Positions 33,604-41,734 of a stretch of DNA of 64,000 nt are shown in pieces (position 1 is the first letter of the stretch; the number at the start of each line of letters is the position of its first letter). The notes below the pieces were generated by a model. The model searched no databases and had not been told where the DNA came from. It was given only the letters and a program-made list of their open reading frames with translations. The translations under genes and the position numbers were made by a program. The stretch comes from Sabulitectum sp964386635 (GTDB taxonomy: Bacteria > Fermentibacterota > Fermentibacteria > Fermentibacterales > JCC-6): the NCBI GenBank assembly GCA_964386635.1, contig CAYLRO010000003.1, positions 42,963 through 106,962 on the forward strand, given 5' to 3'.

Positions 33604-35046
33604 TCAGTAGGATCTGGCTATGATTGCCGTGGTGTCTGTTTCAACCCCGGTGAGGAAGCACCTGCCGGTACCTTCTCTCTGTTCCAGAGGAAGACAGCGG
33701 ACTGTGGCTTTGGTCTCTTCCTGGATCTTTGCTTCATCATCGCCTGATCCATTCCACCAGACCCTGTAGAATCCCGGCTGCTCCGGAAGCAGCTTCTTGA
33801 ATTCCTCATAGGTCTCAACATCGTATGTATGGCTCTTCCGGAAGTCCATTGCCGCCTGAAGCATCTCAGCCTGGATCCTGTCCAGTACATTGGAGACGCT
33901 GTCAGCGATGCCTTCCATAGAGATAGTGAACTTGCCTTCACGGCCGGGCTTGTTCCTGGCGCTTGCCATTACATGACCTTCTGCAAGGTCTCTGGGGCCC
34001 AGCTCAAGTCTGAGAGGCACTCCTCGAACTTCCCAGTGGTTAAACTTGAAGCCAGGGCTCATGCCATCCCGGTCATCTACGAGAACGCGAATACCGGCAG
34101 CTTTCAATTCTGCTGCAAGTTTCTCTGCAGCTTCCATTACAGCTGTTTTCTCGTCATCCTTTTTTGCAATAGGAATGATGACTGTCTGCACCGGAGCCAA
34201 CCTGGGAGGTAGCTTCAAACCATGTTCGTCACCGTGAACCATTATCACAGCGCCAACCAGCCTGGTTGTTACTCCCCAGCTTGTCTGATGAACCAGCAGT
34301 CTCTGGTTGTCCTTGTCAAGAAATTTTGTGTCGAAGGCCTTTGCGAAGTTGGTCCCCAGATAGTGACTTGTTCCACCCTGCAGTGCCCAGCCGTTACCCA
34401 TCATTGCCTCTATGGTGTAAGTGTTTACACCTCCTGCGAACTTTTCCCTGTCAGTCTTCCTGCCGGGAATCACCGGAACAGCTGCCACCTGAGTCATGAA
34501 ATCAGTGTAAACCTGGAGCATGCGCATTGTTTCTTCTCTGGCGCACTTTTCATCTGCATGGGCTGTGTGCCCCTCCTGCCAGAGGAATTCGGTTGTTCTC
34601 AGGAATGGTCTCGGGCGGAGTTCCCAGCGAACCACATTGGCCCACTGGTTCAGCAGCATGGGAAGGTCCCTGTAGCTGTTGATCCACTTGCTGAACATGT
34701 GGTTTATTATGGTTTCAGATGTGGGACGCACAACAAGGGGCTCTTCAAGCTTCTTGCCGCCGGCGTGGGTAACAATTGCAAGCTCAGGGCTGAAACCCTC
34801 AACATGCTCTGCCTCTCTTGTAATGAAGCTTTGCGGTATGAGAAGAGGGAAGTAGGCATTGCTGTGACCTGTCTCTTTAAATCTGCGATCCAGATCATCG
34901 CGCATAAGCTCCCATATTGAAAAACCGTAAGGTCGGATAACCATGCAGCCTCTCACCGGGGCCGAATCTGAAAGCTCGGCTTCACGAATTACATCCAGAT
35001 ACCATCTGGAGAAATCCTCCTGTGGATTAGTGATGTTTTTAGCCAT
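33604..35046 (-). CDS. proS: Prolyl-tRNA synthetase, archaeal/eukaryotic type
   Basis: A 480-residue class II synthetase charging tRNA-Pro. The N-terminus ITNPQEDFSRWYLDVIREAEL and motif 2 region VRWELRPRPFLRTTEFLWQEGHTAH are those of the short ProRS type without the editing insert of E. coli ProS. Motif 3 and the anticodon-binding domain (PIAKKDDEKTAVMEAAEKL, RDGMSPGFKFNHWE) are present, as is the C-terminal Tyr typical of this type. ATG 35044-35046 has AAAGG 6 bases upstream; a longer frame from 35166 adds unrelated sequence reaching into the 6S RNA region. Confidence 0.95.
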   Translation of the reverse strand: MAKNITNPQEDFSRWYLDVIREAELSDSAPVRGCMVIRPYGFSIWELMRDDLDRRFKETGHSNAYFPLLIPQSFITREAEHVEGFSPELAIVTHAGGKKLEEPLVVRPTSETIINHMFSKWINSYRDLPMLLNQWANVVRWELRPRPFLRTTEFLWQEGHTAHADEKCAREETMRMLQVYTDFMTQVAAVPVIPGRKTDREKFAGGVNTYTIEAMMGNGWALQGGTSHYLGTNFAKAFDTKFLDKDNQRLLVHQTSWGVTTRLVGAVIMVHGDEHGLKLPPRLAPVQTVIIPIAKKDDEKTAVMEAAEKLAAELKAAGIRVLVDDRDGMSPGFKFNHWEVRGVPLRLELGPRDLAEGHVMASARNKPGREGKFTISMEGIADSVSNVLDRIQAEMLQAAMDFRKSHTYDVETYEEFKKLLPEQPGFYRVWWNGSGDDEAKIQEETKATVRCLPLEQREGTGRCFLTGVETDTTAIIARSY

Positions 35047-35118
35047 AATGTGCCTTTCTTTGACTGCATTAATCCTTGAAGGTAACATAAATAACAAAAA
35101 GGCTCTGCCTGCAGGGGT

Positions 35119-35147
35119 TTGACGAAGGGCAGAACAGGCGGTAATAT
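35119..35147 (+). promoter_or_regulatory. Sigma-70-type promoter for the 6S RNA candidate
   Basis: TTGACG at 35119-35124, a 17-base spacer and TAATAT at 35142-35147, placing the transcription start at about 35153-35156, exactly at the base of the predicted closing stem. Confidence 0.65.
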
Positions 35148-35154
35148 AATCAGT

Positions 35155-35313
35155 GTTGGGGACCAAACGATCTGAGAGTGGGATAAGTTACCCATGAAGG
35201 CGGCCCCCACCGGTTTCGAAGGCGCCCTTCAGGGGAAGCCTTAAAGATTCCGGTGGTTGTATAAGTCCTTTAACCCTGTAATAAGAGCATTCTTCAGGGG
35301 TTGGTCCCCTCCA
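35155..35313 (+). ncRNA. ssrS: 6S RNA candidate
   Basis: About 160 bases with the shape of 6S RNA, the RNA that binds the sigma-70 holoenzyme by mimicking an open promoter. A perfect closing stem pairs GGGGACCAA (35158-35166) with TTGGTCCCC (35301-35309). A long apical arm starts with CCACCGG (35207-35213) pairing CCGGTGG (35250-35256) and continues with AAGGC (35219-35223) pairing GCCTT (35238-35242). Between them are two mostly unpaired strands of about 40 bases, the expected central bubble. The apical sequence GAAGCCTTAAA closely resembles E. coli 6S (GAGAAGCCUUAAAA). That match fixes the plus strand. The closing-stem promoter spacing supports it. It lies just before the PAP2 gene. Confidence 0.75.
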
Positions 35314-35346
35314 TTCCACATACAAGGGGGAAGATTGGGAGTATCT

Positions 35347-36219
35347 GTGGATACTGCGCCCCGTAACGGGCGCTGCGATATTGTGTATCTCTATGTTACC
35401 GGAATTTTTACGGTGCTTATGTCTCTTATTCCGATATTCCGGGGCACCTTTCTGGTTCCATGGATAATTCCAATGTGGGCAGGTGTTTACATAGTTTACA
35501 GATATCAGCTGGTTCCTGAAAACTGGAAATTTCTCATAGCAGGGCTCTTTCTTGCAGGATGCTACGTTGTACTGGGACAGATCGCAGAAACTTTCAACGG
35601 AACCCATCACGGGGAGGATGTTCTCAACCTTGAGAAGAGCATCTTCGGAGTACTCCCCAGCAGGTGGTTCCAGAGCAAACTGCTTGCAGGCAGATCCGGA
35701 AACTGGTTCGATTATCCTCTTGCACTGTGTCACACAACCTTTTTCTCTTTTCCTTTCATCACACCCTGGCTGATTCTCAGAAGCAGGGGGCAGGCTGCAA
35801 TGAAAAGGGCAATACTGGCATTTGCACTGATAACAACAGCCGGTTATGCCACATACATTCTCTGGCCGCTTACACCTCCATGGCTCCTGGCGGCAGAAGG
35901 TGTTATCGAGCCGTTGAACCGCTGCATGTTCGCAGCGCTGACTAAGATCACACCGGCGTTCATGGTATCAAGTGCGTGCGGTACACCAAGGGCTGCAATG
36001 CCCAGCCTGCACTCGGGAGTTACACTGCTGATGGTTCTGCTTCTTCAGACTGAACTTGGCTTCAAAAAGTCCTGGTGGGCTTATCTGCTGCTCCTCTTCA
36101 TATGCTTTGAAATTCTTTACGGGGCGGAACACTTTGTTATAGACATCGCAGCAGGTTTCGCATTTGCCATAATCGCATATCTGATCAGCCGATTTGTAAG
36201 GTGTGACCGGAGCCACTGA
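35347..36219 (+). CDS. PAP2-superfamily inositolphosphotransferase-like membrane enzyme
   Basis: A 290-residue membrane protein with about six helices. The PAP2 active-site motifs are RAAMPSLHSGVTL (the PSxH motif) and AEHFVIDIAAG (the HxxxD-type motif), and the loop AETFNGTHHGEDVLNLEKSI resembles inositolphosphotransferase/AUR1-like members. It would transfer a phospho-headgroup in envelope lipid synthesis or dephosphorylate a lipid. Start GTG 35347 has GGGAG 5 bases upstream; TTG 35335 is possible. A longer frame from 35257 would begin inside the 6S RNA and is unlikely. Confidence 0.75.
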   Translation: MDTAPRNGRCDIVYLYVTGIFTVLMSLIPIFRGTFLVPWIIPMWAGVYIVYRYQLVPENWKFLIAGLFLAGCYVVLGQIAETFNGTHHGEDVLNLEKSIFGVLPSRWFQSKLLAGRSGNWFDYPLALCHTTFFSFPFITPWLILRSRGQAAMKRAILAFALITTAGYATYILWPLTPPWLLAAEGVIEPLNRCMFAALTKITPAFMVSSACGTPRAAMPSLHSGVTLLMVLLLQTELGFKKSWWAYLLLLFICFEILYGAEHFVIDIAAGFAFAIIAYLISRFVRCDRSH

Positions 36220-36324
36220 CTGCCCTGACTTCCCCCGGCTGAATGTTGCTGCTGCTGTGGACCTTCTGCCTGAAGGGGATTTATGATAGGGCTTACAGCA
36301 GGTCATTAATCACTGGGAGAAAAA

Positions 36325-37146
36325 ATGCCCGGAAAGAGAATTACCGTAAAGACACTGTCTTCCATGCGTTCCCGCGGTGAACGGATAGTAGCTCTTACAG
36401 CCTACGATTTTCATACAGCACAGATGGAAGAAAAGGCCGGTATCCATGTGATACTGGTAGGTGATTCATTTCAGATGGCTGTTTTAGGAGAGGAAACAAC
36501 CCTGGGAGCTGAGATGGATGTTCTTCTGGCTCACTGCAGAGCCGTTCGAAAGGCAGCACATTCAGCCCTTGTTGTGGGAGATATGCCCTTCGGCAGCTAT
36601 CAGCCCTCAAACGAGGTCGCAGTTCAGAATGCAGTGCGGTTCGTGGCAGAAGCAGGTGCAGACGCTGTTAAGCTTGAAGGCGGCAACGAAGCTGCTGTAA
36701 GCAGGATACGGGCAATCGTCGACTCTGGTATTCCTGTTATGGCACATATAGGGCTTCAGCCTCAGTCCATAAGATCAGAGGGCAGCTACCGGATCGTCAG
36801 GTCTGAATCTTTACCAATGCTGCTTGACCAGGTAAAGGCTGTGGATGAAGCCGGTGCTTTCTCAGTTGTTCTTGAGATGGTGGAGGAAGAGGTTGCCACG
36901 GCTGTTACCAGAGCATCCGGTATTCCCACCATCGGTATTGGAGCCGGCAGATTCACTGACGGACAGATTCTTGTTGTGAACGATATGCTTGGAATGAACG
37001 GAGACTTCAACCCGAAGTTTCTAAGGAAATACGCTGATTTGCATTCGGTAATGCAGGATGCCCTTGAGAGGTATGTTTCTGATGTCACAGGGGGAGCTTT
37101 CCCCGGTGAGGAGAATGTCTTCAGGGAGAGGGGAAAGAAAACTTGA
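36325..37146 (+). CDS. panB: 3-methyl-2-oxobutanoate hydroxymethyltransferase
   Basis: A 273-residue enzyme of pantothenate synthesis that adds a hydroxymethyl group from methylene-THF to ketoisovalerate. Landmarks are LTAYDFHTAQMEEKAGI, VGDSF (metal-binding Asp), LVVGDMPFGSYQ, VKLEGG, MAHIGLQPQS and GIGAG near the end. Length is normal. It starts a four-gene operon and overlaps purD by 4 bases. No other pantothenate gene is in the window. Confidence 0.95.
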   Translation: MPGKRITVKTLSSMRSRGERIVALTAYDFHTAQMEEKAGIHVILVGDSFQMAVLGEETTLGAEMDVLLAHCRAVRKAAHSALVVGDMPFGSYQPSNEVAVQNAVRFVAEAGADAVKLEGGNEAAVSRIRAIVDSGIPVMAHIGLQPQSIRSEGSYRIVRSESLPMLLDQVKAVDEAGAFSVVLEMVEEEVATAVTRASGIPTIGIGAGRFTDGQILVVNDMLGMNGDFNPKFLRKYADLHSVMQDALERYVSDVTGGAFPGEENVFRERGKKT

Positions 37147-38354
37147 GGATTCTTGTTGCTGGCAGTGGAGGCAGAGAGCATGCACTTGCATGGGCACTGC
37201 ACCGTTCCGGCGGGAACGAGATCATTGTTGTTCCGGGAAATCCCGGTACTGCAGGATTTGCTGAGAACATTCAGGGAGACCCTTTGCAGGTAGCCATGGA
37301 GAAAAAGGTTGATCTGGTTGTTGTTGGCCCGGAAGCCCCTCTGGTTAACGGTATTGCAACTGATCTGGAAAAGGCGGGTATCCCCTGTTTCGGTCCGTCT
37401 GCGGAATGCGCCAGACTGGAGGGCAGCAAGTGGTTCGCCAAGGAGGTTATGGAAGCCGCAGGAGTGAAAACTGCCTCAGGCGGCATATTCAATTCTTTCC
37501 AGTCTGCTGTTGATTACATGAATGACGAACCTGAAAAATTCGTGATAAAAGCTGACGGTCTCGCTGCCGGCAAGGGAGTGTTTCTGCCGGAAACCGTTGA
37601 AGAAGCAGAGAAGGCGCTGAAAGGGCTTTTTTCGCAAAGCGGTGCTTCTGTTGTACTGGAAGAGCGGTTGTCCGGCCCTGAAATAAGTATTCTGGCCATC
37701 TGCAACGGAACCGATGCGGTTCTGTTGCCTCCCAGCAGGGACCACAAGAGAGTTTATAACGAAGACAGAGGACCGAACACAGGAGGTATGGGTGCCGTGT
37801 GCCCCCCTCCCGGAGTACCTGATGGATTCCTGGATCTTGTTAAGAATACAGTGATCCTCCCTGTGCTGGGCGAGATGCGGAACAGAGGTCTTTCTTTCAG
37901 GGGGGTTCTTTATGCGGGACTCATGCTTACTGAATCAGGGCCCTCAGTACTTGAGTTCAATGTGAGGTTCGGTGATCCTGAAACTCAGGCTGTACTGCCA
38001 ATGGTGGAGGGAGATCTGGCCGGGCTGTTCCTGGCAGCAGCCAGAGGAGAAGAGCTTCATTCAATGGAAGTGACCCCTGGAGCAAGTGCCTGTGTCATTC
38101 TTGCATCCGGTGGATACCCCGGAAACTATGAAAAAGGATTCGAGATTACAGGTCTGGATACTGTTGACTGCATGGTGTTCCATGCCGGTACAGCAGAGAA
38201 GGAAGGTCGCATTGTTACTTCCGGAGGCCGGGTACTCGGCGTAACCGGTTCCGGTGAAACCCTGGAAGATGCTCTTTCTATTGTCTACAGCAATGTGGCG
38301 AAGATCAGATTCAGCGGTAAACACTCACGAACCGATATAGGGAGAACAGTATGA
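37143..38354 (+). CDS. purD: Phosphoribosylamine-glycine ligase
   Basis: A 403-residue ATP-grasp enzyme for the second step of purine synthesis, joining glycine to phosphoribosylamine. It begins at TTG in a TTGA overlap with the panB stop. The N-domain has GSGGREHALAW and VVPGNPGTAG; the ATP-grasp region has VIKADGLAAGKGV, PEISILAICNG, GPNTGGMGAVCPPP and LEFNVRFGDPETQ. All key elements are intact. It overlaps purE by 4 bases. Confidence 0.96.
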   Translation: MRILVAGSGGREHALAWALHRSGGNEIIVVPGNPGTAGFAENIQGDPLQVAMEKKVDLVVVGPEAPLVNGIATDLEKAGIPCFGPSAECARLEGSKWFAKEVMEAAGVKTASGGIFNSFQSAVDYMNDEPEKFVIKADGLAAGKGVFLPETVEEAEKALKGLFSQSGASVVLEERLSGPEISILAICNGTDAVLLPPSRDHKRVYNEDRGPNTGGMGAVCPPPGVPDGFLDLVKNTVILPVLGEMRNRGLSFRGVLYAGLMLTESGPSVLEFNVRFGDPETQAVLPMVEGDLAGLFLAAARGEELHSMEVTPGASACVILASGGYPGNYEKGFEITGLDTVDCMVFHAGTAEKEGRIVTSGGRVLGVTGSGETLEDALSIVYSNVAKIRFSGKHSRTDIGRTV

Positions 38355-38800
38355 AACCACTTGTGGGAATACTCATGGGCAGCGAAAGCGACCGTGAAAC
38401 AATGAACAAGACAGAAGGCATCCTGAAAGACCTTGGTATACCCTACGAAGTAAATGTGATGAGTGCCCACAGAACACCTGAAAAGGTTAAATTTTATTCA
38501 CAGACCGCTTCGGAAAGGGGGCTTAAAGCTATTATTGCCGGTGCAGGTCTGGCTGCCCATCTTGCCGGTGCAGTTGCCGCCAACACTCTTATCCCTGTTA
38601 TAGGTGTACCTGTTGATGGAGGCCCCCTGCAGGGTTTTGACGCCCTGCTCTCCACAGTAATGATGCCAAAGGGTATTCCTGTGGCAACAGTTGCAATAGG
38701 CAGCCACGGTGCAAAAAATGCAGCTTACCTTGCAGCTCAGATCATTGCATTGGAAAATGCTGAAGTGCGGGCGGCACTTGAGAAAGCCCGTGGCTGGTAG
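38351..38800 (+). CDS. purE: N5-carboxyaminoimidazole ribonucleotide mutase
   Basis: A 149-residue PurE protein: GSESDRETM near the N-terminus, the signature MSAHRTPE, and GAGLAAHLAGAVAANT with VDGGPLQGFDALLSTV. It moves the carboxyl group to give CAIR in purine synthesis, working with purK if present elsewhere. The Asp of the common GSDSD motif is Glu here (GSESD). Overlaps purD by 4 bases and tsaC by 11. Confidence 0.93.
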   Translation: MKPLVGILMGSESDRETMNKTEGILKDLGIPYEVNVMSAHRTPEKVKFYSQTASERGLKAIIAGAGLAAHLAGAVAANTLIPVIGVPVDGGPLQGFDALLSTVMMPKGIPVATVAIGSHGAKNAAYLAAQIIALENAEVRAALEKARGW

Positions 38801-39347
38801 AGTTCTTTCTGTAGACATTCAGAACCCTGCGGAGGAAACCGTTCAGGCGGTTTCCTCCGTTCTTCTGCAGGGCGGTGTTGTCCTTTACCCTTCAGATACC
38901 GTCTACGGTCTTCTGGCTGACAGCAGGTCTGAATCAGCATTAAACAGGATAACTGCACTGAAGGACTACAATTCTCCAAGACCGTTCATTGTTCTTGTAG
39001 GGTCGATTCTGGATGCCATGGAGAAAACCACTTCTGTTAGTTGCCGGGACTATATGGAGAAATACTGGCCCGGTCCTGTAACACTCCTGTTGCCCGGGGT
39101 GGAAGGGAAGATTGCTCTCAGGTGGCCTGCTGATCCGTTTTCAAATGCTGTTCTGGCTGCTTCAGAAGTGTCCCCGGTAACAACCAGTGCCAATCTGAAG
39201 GGCGGCGTGAATCCCTGTGCAGTGGATGAGATTCCCGATTCCATTATTCAGGGAGTTGACCTTGTTATAGACGGAGGCCCCCTTCAGGGAAGGGAGCCAT
39301 CCATGATTCTTGATCTTACCGGAGAAGAACCGGTAAGAATACGCTGA
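38790..39347 (+). CDS. tsaC: L-threonylcarbamoyladenylate synthase (Sua5/YrdC/TsaC family)
   Basis: A 185-residue protein making threonylcarbamoyl-AMP for the t6A modification of ANN-decoding tRNAs. Landmarks: GGVVLYPSDTVYGLLAD, ITALKDYNSPRPFIVLV, YWPGPVTLLLPG, LRWPADPF and the SxN motif in TTSANLKGG. I chose GTG 38790, with GAGAAAG just upstream; longer readings begin inside purE in another frame. It lacks the extra C-terminal domain of Sua5. Confidence 0.88.
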   Translation: MAGRVLSVDIQNPAEETVQAVSSVLLQGGVVLYPSDTVYGLLADSRSESALNRITALKDYNSPRPFIVLVGSILDAMEKTTSVSCRDYMEKYWPGPVTLLLPGVEGKIALRWPADPFSNAVLAASEVSPVTTSANLKGGVNPCAVDEIPDSIIQGVDLVIDGGPLQGREPSMILDLTGEEPVRIR

Positions 39348-39836
39348 TCAGGGGTAGTAGCCACCAATACCTGTGGGCTCCATGTCCGGTCCTTCTTCAC
39401 CCTGTGTTCCGAATTCCAGCATCCATGAGTACTGGCAGATTCGGTGCCAGAATCTTTTTCCCAGAGTGAAGGCGTAGGTATAACTTCTGGCAGAGCCGTC
39501 GTACCTTTCGCACCTCTTCGTGTCCCACCACCTCCGTTCCTCTGTCAGAGTGGCCCAGGCTCTACTTTCCTGAAGAAAGAGCTCATGAGAGCTGTTCAGA
39601 CAAGCAAGGAGTTCGGGGCAGCATCTGAATTCCTGAGCAAGCTCATTGTTCAGGAATGCAAGCTCTGCTTCAAGGGAGTCCAGGTAGATGTTCATCAGCA
39701 TCTTCATCTCGAAATTGTTCAACCCGTTTTGAACATAACCAGTCATGGATACCAGTTTGATGTCCGGTTCACCGTAAAGCTGAGCCACGTCAGCTTCAGG
39801 TGTTCCCAGAAGAATCAGTATTGTAAGAAATAGCAT
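39348..39836 (-). CDS. Secreted LprI-like (DUF1311-like) protein
   Basis: A 162-residue protein with a short signal peptide (MLFLTILILLGTPEA). The middle region resembles the LprI N-terminal/DUF1311 pattern: LDSLEAELAFLNNEL, then LFLQESRAWATLTEERRWWDTKRC and a later Cys (RICQYSWML). Members are periplasmic, some being lysozyme inhibitors. The match is weak and function is uncertain. Its ATG overlaps the hydG stop by one base, so it is co-translated with hydG. It converges with tsaC without a gap. Confidence 0.6.
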   Translation of the reverse strand: MLFLTILILLGTPEADVAQLYGEPDIKLVSMTGYVQNGLNNFEMKMLMNIYLDSLEAELAFLNNELAQEFRCCPELLACLNSSHELFLQESRAWATLTEERRWWDTKRCERYDGSARSYTYAFTLGKRFWHRICQYSWMLEFGTQGEEGPDMEPTGIGGYYP

Positions 39837-41254
39837 CAGTAATAAAGATCCCTTTTGCCGTTGTTTACAGAATCTATTTTTTCTTTCAGGGCTTCCTTTT
39901 TTTCGCTTTCCGGCATTGCGTCAAGCTCTGCTTTTATCTGTCTGAGCCCTTTCACCCTTGTTTCCGGAGTGGCGTAGTCATTCAGGTATTCCAGAAGAGT
40001 CAGAATTGCATTCGGAGTGCAGTATCTCTTCACAAAACCGGGCACTGCAAATTCCATGAAGTGCTCTCCGGTTCTTCCTGCCCGGTAGCAGGCTGTGCAG
40101 AAGCTGGGAAGAAAACCCGCATCTGCAAGTTCGCCAATGACCTGATCCAGACTTCTGCCGTCTGCAAGGACGAACTGGCTCTTCTTCGCAGATTCTGTGT
40201 CCTGTGTGGCGTAAGCTCCCACACCAATGTCGGATCCGGCATCTATCTGGCTTACTCCGAAGGCCAGGACCTCATTTCTTACCTCAACTGATTCACGGCA
40301 GGTGAGAATGAGACCTGTGTACGGAACGGCAAGCCTGAGTATTGCTACAAGCTTCTTGAAGTCATCATCATTTACCTTGTAGGGAATATTGGTTGAGATC
40401 TCACTGCCCTGGGCAGGTTCAATTCTCGGGAATGAGATAGTATGAGGGCCTACGCCGAAGGTTTCTTCGAAGTGGATAGTGTGGTAGAGAAGAGCCATTA
40501 ATTCGAATTTCCAGTGGTAAAGACCGAGAAGAGCTCCTATTCCCACATCGTCTATTCCCGCCCTGAAAGCCCTGTCCAGACCATGAAGTCTCCAGAGGTA
40601 GTTGGATTTTGGACCTGAAGGATGAACCTTTTTATAAGTTTCCTGATGGTAAGTTTCCATAAAGATCTGATAGGTGCCTATTCCGGCAGCCTTTACAAGT
40701 CTGTATCCTTCCTCATCAAGCGGGGCTGCATTGATGTTGACTCTTCGTATCTCGCCCTTGTCCTTGTGAACGGAATAGACTTTTTTTACAGTATCGTGAA
40801 TGAACTGTGAGTCATATCGGGCGTGTTCGCCGTATACCATAATGAGTCTTTTGTGCCCCTTGTCCTCAAGAGCCTCTATCTCTGCCTGGAGCTCATCCAT
40901 GGTGAGGGTTTTTCTCAGAGTATCTTTGTTGGAACAGCGGAAACCGCAGTAAGTGCAGTCATTCACGCATTCATTGCCGATGTAAATCGGGGCAAAAAGA
41001 ACAATTCTGTTGCCGTAGACCTTTGTTTTCAGGTTTCTGGCACCCTGTTTGATCTCTTCAATCAATTCCGGGTCTTCGGTATTGATAAGCGCTGCCATCT
41101 CATCAGGCTCAAGCCTCTGCTTGTTCAGCGATTTGGCAATGATCTCCCTGACTCTGGCTTTATCAGGTTCAGCATTTTCCAGAAGAATGCGGTTTATGTC
41201 ATTTTCCGGTATGAAATTTTCAAGACCTGTTGTGTTTATCCTGGGCAGTGGCAT
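39836..41254 (-). CDS. hydG: [FeFe]-hydrogenase H-cluster radical SAM maturase HydG
   Basis: A 472-residue tyrosine lyase that makes the CO and cyanide ligands of the hydrogenase H-cluster. The radical SAM motif CVNDCTYCGF gives Cys96, Cys100 and Cys103. The C-terminal domain has exactly the CX2CX22C pattern of HydG (CTACYR to RYCTPN) that holds the second cluster with its dangler iron. FMETYHQETYKKVHPSGPK and RIEPAQGS are also typical. ThiH lacks this tail, so HydG is preferred. Strong ribosome site GGAGGG. The organism should encode an [FeFe] hydrogenase, but hydA, hydE and hydF are not in the window. Confidence 0.95.
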   Translation of the reverse strand: MPLPRINTTGLENFIPENDINRILLENAEPDKARVREIIAKSLNKQRLEPDEMAALINTEDPELIEEIKQGARNLKTKVYGNRIVLFAPIYIGNECVNDCTYCGFRCSNKDTLRKTLTMDELQAEIEALEDKGHKRLIMVYGEHARYDSQFIHDTVKKVYSVHKDKGEIRRVNINAAPLDEEGYRLVKAAGIGTYQIFMETYHQETYKKVHPSGPKSNYLWRLHGLDRAFRAGIDDVGIGALLGLYHWKFELMALLYHTIHFEETFGVGPHTISFPRIEPAQGSEISTNIPYKVNDDDFKKLVAILRLAVPYTGLILTCRESVEVRNEVLAFGVSQIDAGSDIGVGAYATQDTESAKKSQFVLADGRSLDQVIGELADAGFLPSFCTACYRAGRTGEHFMEFAVPGFVKRYCTPNAILTLLEYLNDYATPETRVKGLRQIKAELDAMPESEKKEALKEKIDSVNNGKRDLYY

Positions 41255-41561
41255 CTTTCCCTCCAGTCAGCTGTTTTTCCCTTGAGAGCATGGATTTCAC
41301 AGAGACATCAGGGATTGACCCCAGTCGTCCTGTGAGTTCACCGATCTGGTCGGTGGTGGCATCCACAACCAGGCTTATCACTGCACATCCCCGTTTGGAA
41401 TATGGAACACCTGTCCGCGCTATGATCAACTCACCGTACTTTGAGAGCAGCTCATTAACTTCAGACGCATGAAGGTTCCGTTCCTCTACGATTATGCCGA
41501 TGAAACCAAGTCTTTTCTGCAAGGGAGAACACCTTCCATCAGAAACAGAAACCCGTACCAT
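41220..41561 (-). CDS. TM1266-type iron-only hydrogenase system regulator (ACT-like)
   Basis: A 113-residue small protein: FIGIIVEERNLHASEVNELLSKYGELIIARTGVPY followed by CAVISLVVDATTDQIGELTGRLGSI, the ferredoxin-like ACT/NikR-C-type fold of the TM1266 family that accompanies hydrogenase maturation genes. Its 3' end overlaps the hydG start by 35 bases. No DNA-binding domain is visible, so regulator is a family label. ATG 41559-41561 was taken; TTG 41577-41579 adds six residues. Neither has a good ribosome site. Confidence 0.8.
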   Translation of the reverse strand: MVRVSVSDGRCSPLQKRLGFIGIIVEERNLHASEVNELLSKYGELIIARTGVPYSKRGCAVISLVVDATTDQIGELTGRLGSIPDVSVKSMLSREKQLTGGKDATAQDKHNRS

Positions 41562-41608
41562 GGAGGCACGGGCAATCAATAAGTTGAATTTATTATTGCT
41601 CCGGATCA

Positions 41609-41625
41609 GGCACCATTACAGTGCC
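41609..41625. promoter_or_regulatory. Inverted repeat upstream of the hydG operon
   Basis: GGCAC and GTGCC arms with a 7-base centre (41609-41625) lie about 48 bases before the TM1266-like gene start in the divergent gap. The spacing is that of a dimer operator, but the arms are short and chance is possible. No convincing promoter was found on either strand of this gap. Confidence 0.25.
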
Positions 41626-41734
41626 CTTACCTCAGCGGAAGTATCCTGTGAAAAAAATAACGATTCGTCAAGCTTTGGGTTGAGCGTATCTCATAAGGTA
41701 TGTTTGTAAAGAACAATTCTTTCACAGGAGAACA

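Noticed and set aside
34222..34920. A 232-codon plus-strand frame
   Set aside because: It is fully antisense to proS, and its translation is rich in Cys, His and Ser without motifs.
35188..35733. A 181-codon minus-strand frame over the 6S region and the PAP2 gene
   Set aside because: It covers a structured RNA and a coding gene on the other strand and has no recognisable domain.
36220..36324. Promoter before panB with TATGAT at 36282-36287
   Set aside because: No acceptable -35 box; TGGACC at 18 bases is too weak to call.
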